Below are positions 5,788 to 7,410 of a stretch of 7,410 nucleotides of DNA, one piece after another; position 1 is the first letter of the stretch, and the number at the start of each line of letters is the position of its first letter. The notes beneath the pieces are model-generated. The model searched no databases. It had not been told where the DNA came from and was given only the letters and a program-made list of their open reading frames with translations. The stretch comes from Methyloceanibacter sp. (GTDB taxonomy: Bacteria; Pseudomonadota; Alphaproteobacteria; Rhizobiales; Methyloligellaceae). A program made the translations under genes and the position numbers. The stretch lies in the NCBI GenBank assembly GCA_016649675.1, contig JAENXG010000122.1:1-7410 (forward strand). The letters are read 5' to 3'.

Positions 5788-6624
5788 ATGCAGAAGACCT
5801 CCGCGGCGGCAGAGCCGCAGATCAAAAGCTACGATCCCATCTGGAGCCAAGTGCGGCGTGAGGCCGAGGAGATCAGCGCGTCGGAGCCGGCACTTGGCGG
5901 CTTCATCTATGCGACGGTGTTGGACCACGCGCGGCTGGAGGATGCCGTCTGCCATCGGCTGGCGCGTCGGCTGCAGCATTCGGCGCTCGACAGCGGGCTC
6001 CTGCACAAGACCTTCCACGAGGTGTTGGCGTCCGATCCCTCGCTCGGCGACGCCTTCCGCGCTGACCTCATGGCTGTGGCCAAGCGCGACCCGGCCTGCA
6101 GCCGCATGATCGAGCCGTTGCTCTATTACAAGGGCTTCCATGCGCTTGAGATCTATCGCCTTGGTCATTGGCTGTGGAAGGCCGGCCGCAAGGACTTTGC
6201 CCTTTATCTGCAAAGCCTTGTCTCGCGCTTCCTGCAAGTCGACATTCACCCAGCTGCCGAGATCGGCAGAGGCGTCATGTTCGACCACGCCACCGGTATC
6301 GTCATCGGCGAGACGGCGGTGATCGGCGACAATTGCTCGATGCTGCATGGCGTAACGCTAGGCGGCACCGGCAATGAGAGGGGCGATCGCCATCCCAAGA
6401 TCGGGCGGGGCGTCATGATCGGCGCCGGCGCCAAGATCCTCGGCAATATCAAGGTAGGGGACTGCGTCAGGGTCGCGGCCGGAAGCGTCGTGCTTAACGA
6501 CGTGCCGCCGCGGCGGACCGTGGCAGGGGTTCCGGCGCGCGAGATCGGCTTTGCCGGTTGCGAGGAGCCTGCGCTTGCCATGGATCAGATGTTCACAGGC
6601 GATGACGAGACAAGCCACCGCTAG
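5788..6624 (+). CDS. cysE: Serine O-acetyltransferase
   Basis: This 278-residue enzyme transfers acetyl from acetyl-CoA to L-serine, giving O-acetylserine for cysteine synthesis in the cytoplasm. An N-terminal helical SATase domain (about 15-145) is followed by the left-handed beta-helix of hexapeptide repeats (about 150-250). Catalytic residues are Asp152 and His167 (VDIHPAAEIG and FDHATGIVIGET) and His202 in GDRHPKIG, with the same spacings as E. coli Asp143, His158 and His193. The LGGTGNERGDRHPKIG and VAGVPAREIG signatures are intact. I took ATG 5788 because TGAGGA lies four bases before it; the TTG at 5785 is too close to that site. The C-terminal tail keeps the MDQ motif but ends in DETSHR, not in the Ile that docks into O-acetylserine sulfhydrylase in E. 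coli. Sulfur-starvation control is plausible, but no operator or leader is visible in the 57-base gap upstream. Confidence 0.97.
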   Translation: MQKTSAAAEPQIKSYDPIWSQVRREAEEISASEPALGGFIYATVLDHARLEDAVCHRLARRLQHSALDSGLLHKTFHEVLASDPSLGDAFRADLMAVAKRDPACSRMIEPLLYYKGFHALEIYRLGHWLWKAGRKDFALYLQSLVSRFLQVDIHPAAEIGRGVMFDHATGIVIGETAVIGDNCSMLHGVTLGGTGNERGDRHPKIGRGVMIGAGAKILGNIKVGDCVRVAAGSVVLNDVPPRRTVAGVPAREIGFAGCEEPALAMDQMFTGDDETSHR

Positions 6625-6663
6625 GGGCTGGCAGTTTCACGCGAGCCGGGCGTTGCAGGCTCC

Positions 6664-6669
6664 AAGGGG
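6664..6669 (+). promoter_or_regulatory. Ribosome-binding site that favours a TTG start for the DUF3126-like gene
   Basis: AAGGGG abuts the ATG at 6670 with no spacer, which is poor for initiation there. It lies 6 bases before the in-frame TTG at 6676, a normal spacing. A 5-base inverted repeat (GAGCC 6643-6647, GGCTC 6658-6662) ends two bases before this site. Confidence 0.5.
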
Positions 6670-6888
6670 ATGGCGTTGACACGAGAAGAGATCATTAAGC
6701 TTGAGCATTACCTCAAAAAGGTCTTTCGCTCGCCTGAGATGCAGGTGCGGCAACGGCCGCGGAAAGAGGACTCGGCCGAGGTTTATGTCGGCGAGGAGTT
6801 CATCGGCGTCATCTTCCGCGACGACGACGAGGGGGAGGTCGCCTATCAGTTCCAGATGGCGATCCTCGATTACGACCTCAAAATCTAG
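6670..6888 (+). CDS. DUF3126-like small protein
   Basis: This is a 72-residue acidic protein with no signal peptide or membrane segment. It matches my memory of the alphaproteobacterial DUF3126 family: an N-terminal helix EEIIKLEHYLKKVF, a basic PRKEDSAEVYVGEEFIGVIF core, and the ending YQFQMAILDYDLK. No function is known to me. Its position directly after the serine acetyltransferase, 45 bases away, appears to be a recurring arrangement in this order, so co-transcription with cysE is likely. The start is ambiguous: ATG 6670 gives MALTREE, but the ribosome-binding site fits TTG 6676 better and would give a 70-residue protein beginning MTREE, like other family members. I list the longer form. 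Confidence 0.87.
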   Translation: MALTREEIIKLEHYLKKVFRSPEMQVRQRPRKEDSAEVYVGEEFIGVIFRDDDEGEVAYQFQMAILDYDLKI

Positions 6889-6893
6889 TCCTC

Positions 6894-6910
6894 CGTGCCA
6901 CGGCGGCACG
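6894..6910 (+). other. Hairpin after the DUF3126-like gene
   Basis: CGTGCC and GGCACG form a perfect 6-base stem with a 5-base loop, five bases after the stop codon. No T tract follows, so it is at most a weak or factor-assisted terminator, or a 3' end stabiliser. Further on, TTTAGAAT (6926-6933) resembles a -10 element for the next gene but lacks a -35 partner. Confidence 0.35.
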
Positions 6911-7000
6911 CCTGTTAACTAATGCTTTAGAATCCAGGCGAGGGGCCGCTCCCGGCTCGCTAGAGTGCTCGGCAGGTCCGAGACGGCGGCAAGGGGGCCC

Positions 7001-7297
7001 ATGCAATATCTGGCGATCTATCTCTATATGATGGCAGTCGGCTTCGTGGCGGCCGGCCTCTTGGCGAGCTTCATCCAGCTCGTCTCAGGCGAGCCGATGC
7101 GCTTCGGGCTAGAGCCCAAATCCATCCTCGACTCGATTGCCGGGGTGCTGCTGCGCGTCCTTGCCGGCCCCGTCATCCTCATGCGCAACGCTTGGCGCGG
7201 GCTCAAGCTCCAGGCCCGCCCGAAGATCTGGTTCGGGGTTTCCGCCGCCATCGCCGCCATGTGGAGCCTGTTCTCGGGCGCCGTGTGCTCGATCTGA
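7001..7297 (+). CDS. Small inner-membrane protein, two predicted helices
   Basis: I do not recognise this 98-residue protein with certainty. It has a hydrophobic N-terminal helix (about residues 3-28, YLAIYLYMMAVGFVAAGLLA onward), a middle section of about 45 residues with a moderately hydrophobic stretch (SIAGVLLRVLAGPVILM) and basic residues (RNAWRGLKLQARPK), and a second membrane helix at about 76-97 ending in GAVCSI. The basic loop suggests that the middle lies in the cytoplasm. The ATG at 7001 follows AAGGGG with a 4-base spacer and puts the first helix at the very N-terminus. The frame extends to a GTG at 6965, but that adds only a polar stretch. It resembles small uncharacterised membrane proteins of Hyphomicrobiales; a named DUF assignment needs a profile search. 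It lies 112 bases after the DUF3126-like gene, so it may have its own promoter. Confidence 0.72.
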   Translation: MQYLAIYLYMMAVGFVAAGLLASFIQLVSGEPMRFGLEPKSILDSIAGVLLRVLAGPVILMRNAWRGLKLQARPKIWFGVSAAIAAMWSLFSGAVCSI

Positions 7298-7337
7298 TCC
7301 TGAAATTGTAACGCGGGGCGCGCGCTAGATTCTTGTG

Positions 7338-7389
7338 AGAGCCTGATCTTTTCGGAAAACCAGTTCCCACTTTTCTAAGATCATGCTCT
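7338..7389. repeat. Rhizobial-type intergenic palindrome
   Basis: The outer arms AGAGCCTGATCTT (7338-7350) and AAGATCATGCTCT (7377-7389) are inverted with 12 of 13 positions complementary. Inside, GGAAAA (7354-7359) faces TTTTC (7371-7375), around a CCAGTTCCCAC core. The whole can fold into a long imperfect hairpin. It looks like the GAAAAGTGGGAACCGGTTTTC-type palindromes, flanked by ATGATC, that are found many times in Bradyrhizobium-like genomes; this resemblance is from memory. It lies 41 bases after the membrane protein stop. I see nothing I can name in the bases between that stop and the repeat, or in the last 21 bases. Confidence 0.75.
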
Positions 7390-7410
7390 AAGGCCCCCCT
7401 CCAAAAAAGG

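Noticed and set aside
5752..6348. 198-codon antisense frame over cysE
   Set aside because: The cysE product matches its family throughout; the antisense product resembles nothing.
6926..6940. Irr-type iron control element (TTTAGAA) before the membrane protein gene
   Set aside because: Only one half site is present; the mirrored TTCTAAA half is missing.
1..7410. Defence system, mobile element, CRISPR array, tRNA or phage genes
   Set aside because: Every substantial coding region is accounted for by metabolic, stress or small conserved proteins; no transposase, integrase, direct-repeat array or tRNA-like fold was seen.

Overview
The window reads as a chromosomal segment of a GC-rich alphaproteobacterium, most likely of the order Hyphomicrobiales (Rhizobiales). 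Three things point there: an HmuQ/HmuD-type haem monooxygenase, a small DUF3126-like protein directly after a serine acetyltransferase, and an intergenic palindrome near the right edge that resembles elements scattered through Bradyrhizobium-like genomes. This rests on family recognition by eye, not on a search.

Left part (1-3364). A molybdopterin oxidoreductase runs in from the left edge, with its N-terminal iron-sulfur region outside the window. It converges on a minus-strand haem-degrading monooxygenase (113 aa) that carries the complete IsdG-type Asn/Trp/His triad. Divergent from it, across a 147-base regulatory gap, is a Dps ferritin-like protein with all five ferroxidase ligands. Dps is followed by a DUF4142-type lipoprotein that ends at a strong intrinsic terminator. 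Haem breakdown, iron storage and an envelope helical protein lie side by side, which suggests an iron or oxidative-stress neighbourhood.

Middle part (3447-5730). A two-gene minus-strand operon encodes a small NDUFS6-like CHCC zinc-finger protein (87 aa) and, 10 bases downstream, a group A FAD-dependent aromatic-ring monooxygenase (394 aa). A plus-strand alpha/beta hydrolase with a complete Ser/Asp/His triad is divergent from this pair, 66 bases away.

Right part (5788-7410). Serine acetyltransferase (first step of cysteine synthesis), a DUF3126-like 72-residue protein and a 98-residue two-helix membrane protein follow on the plus strand. The window ends in the imperfect palindrome.

I see no mobile element, tRNA, rRNA, CRISPR array, toxin-antitoxin pair or defence system. 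Most genes are ordinary housekeeping or accessory metabolism. The points most worth a second look are the haem-oxygenase/Dps/DUF4142 cluster, the zinc-finger/monooxygenase pair, the right-edge palindrome, and start-site or C-terminal details of the small genes.
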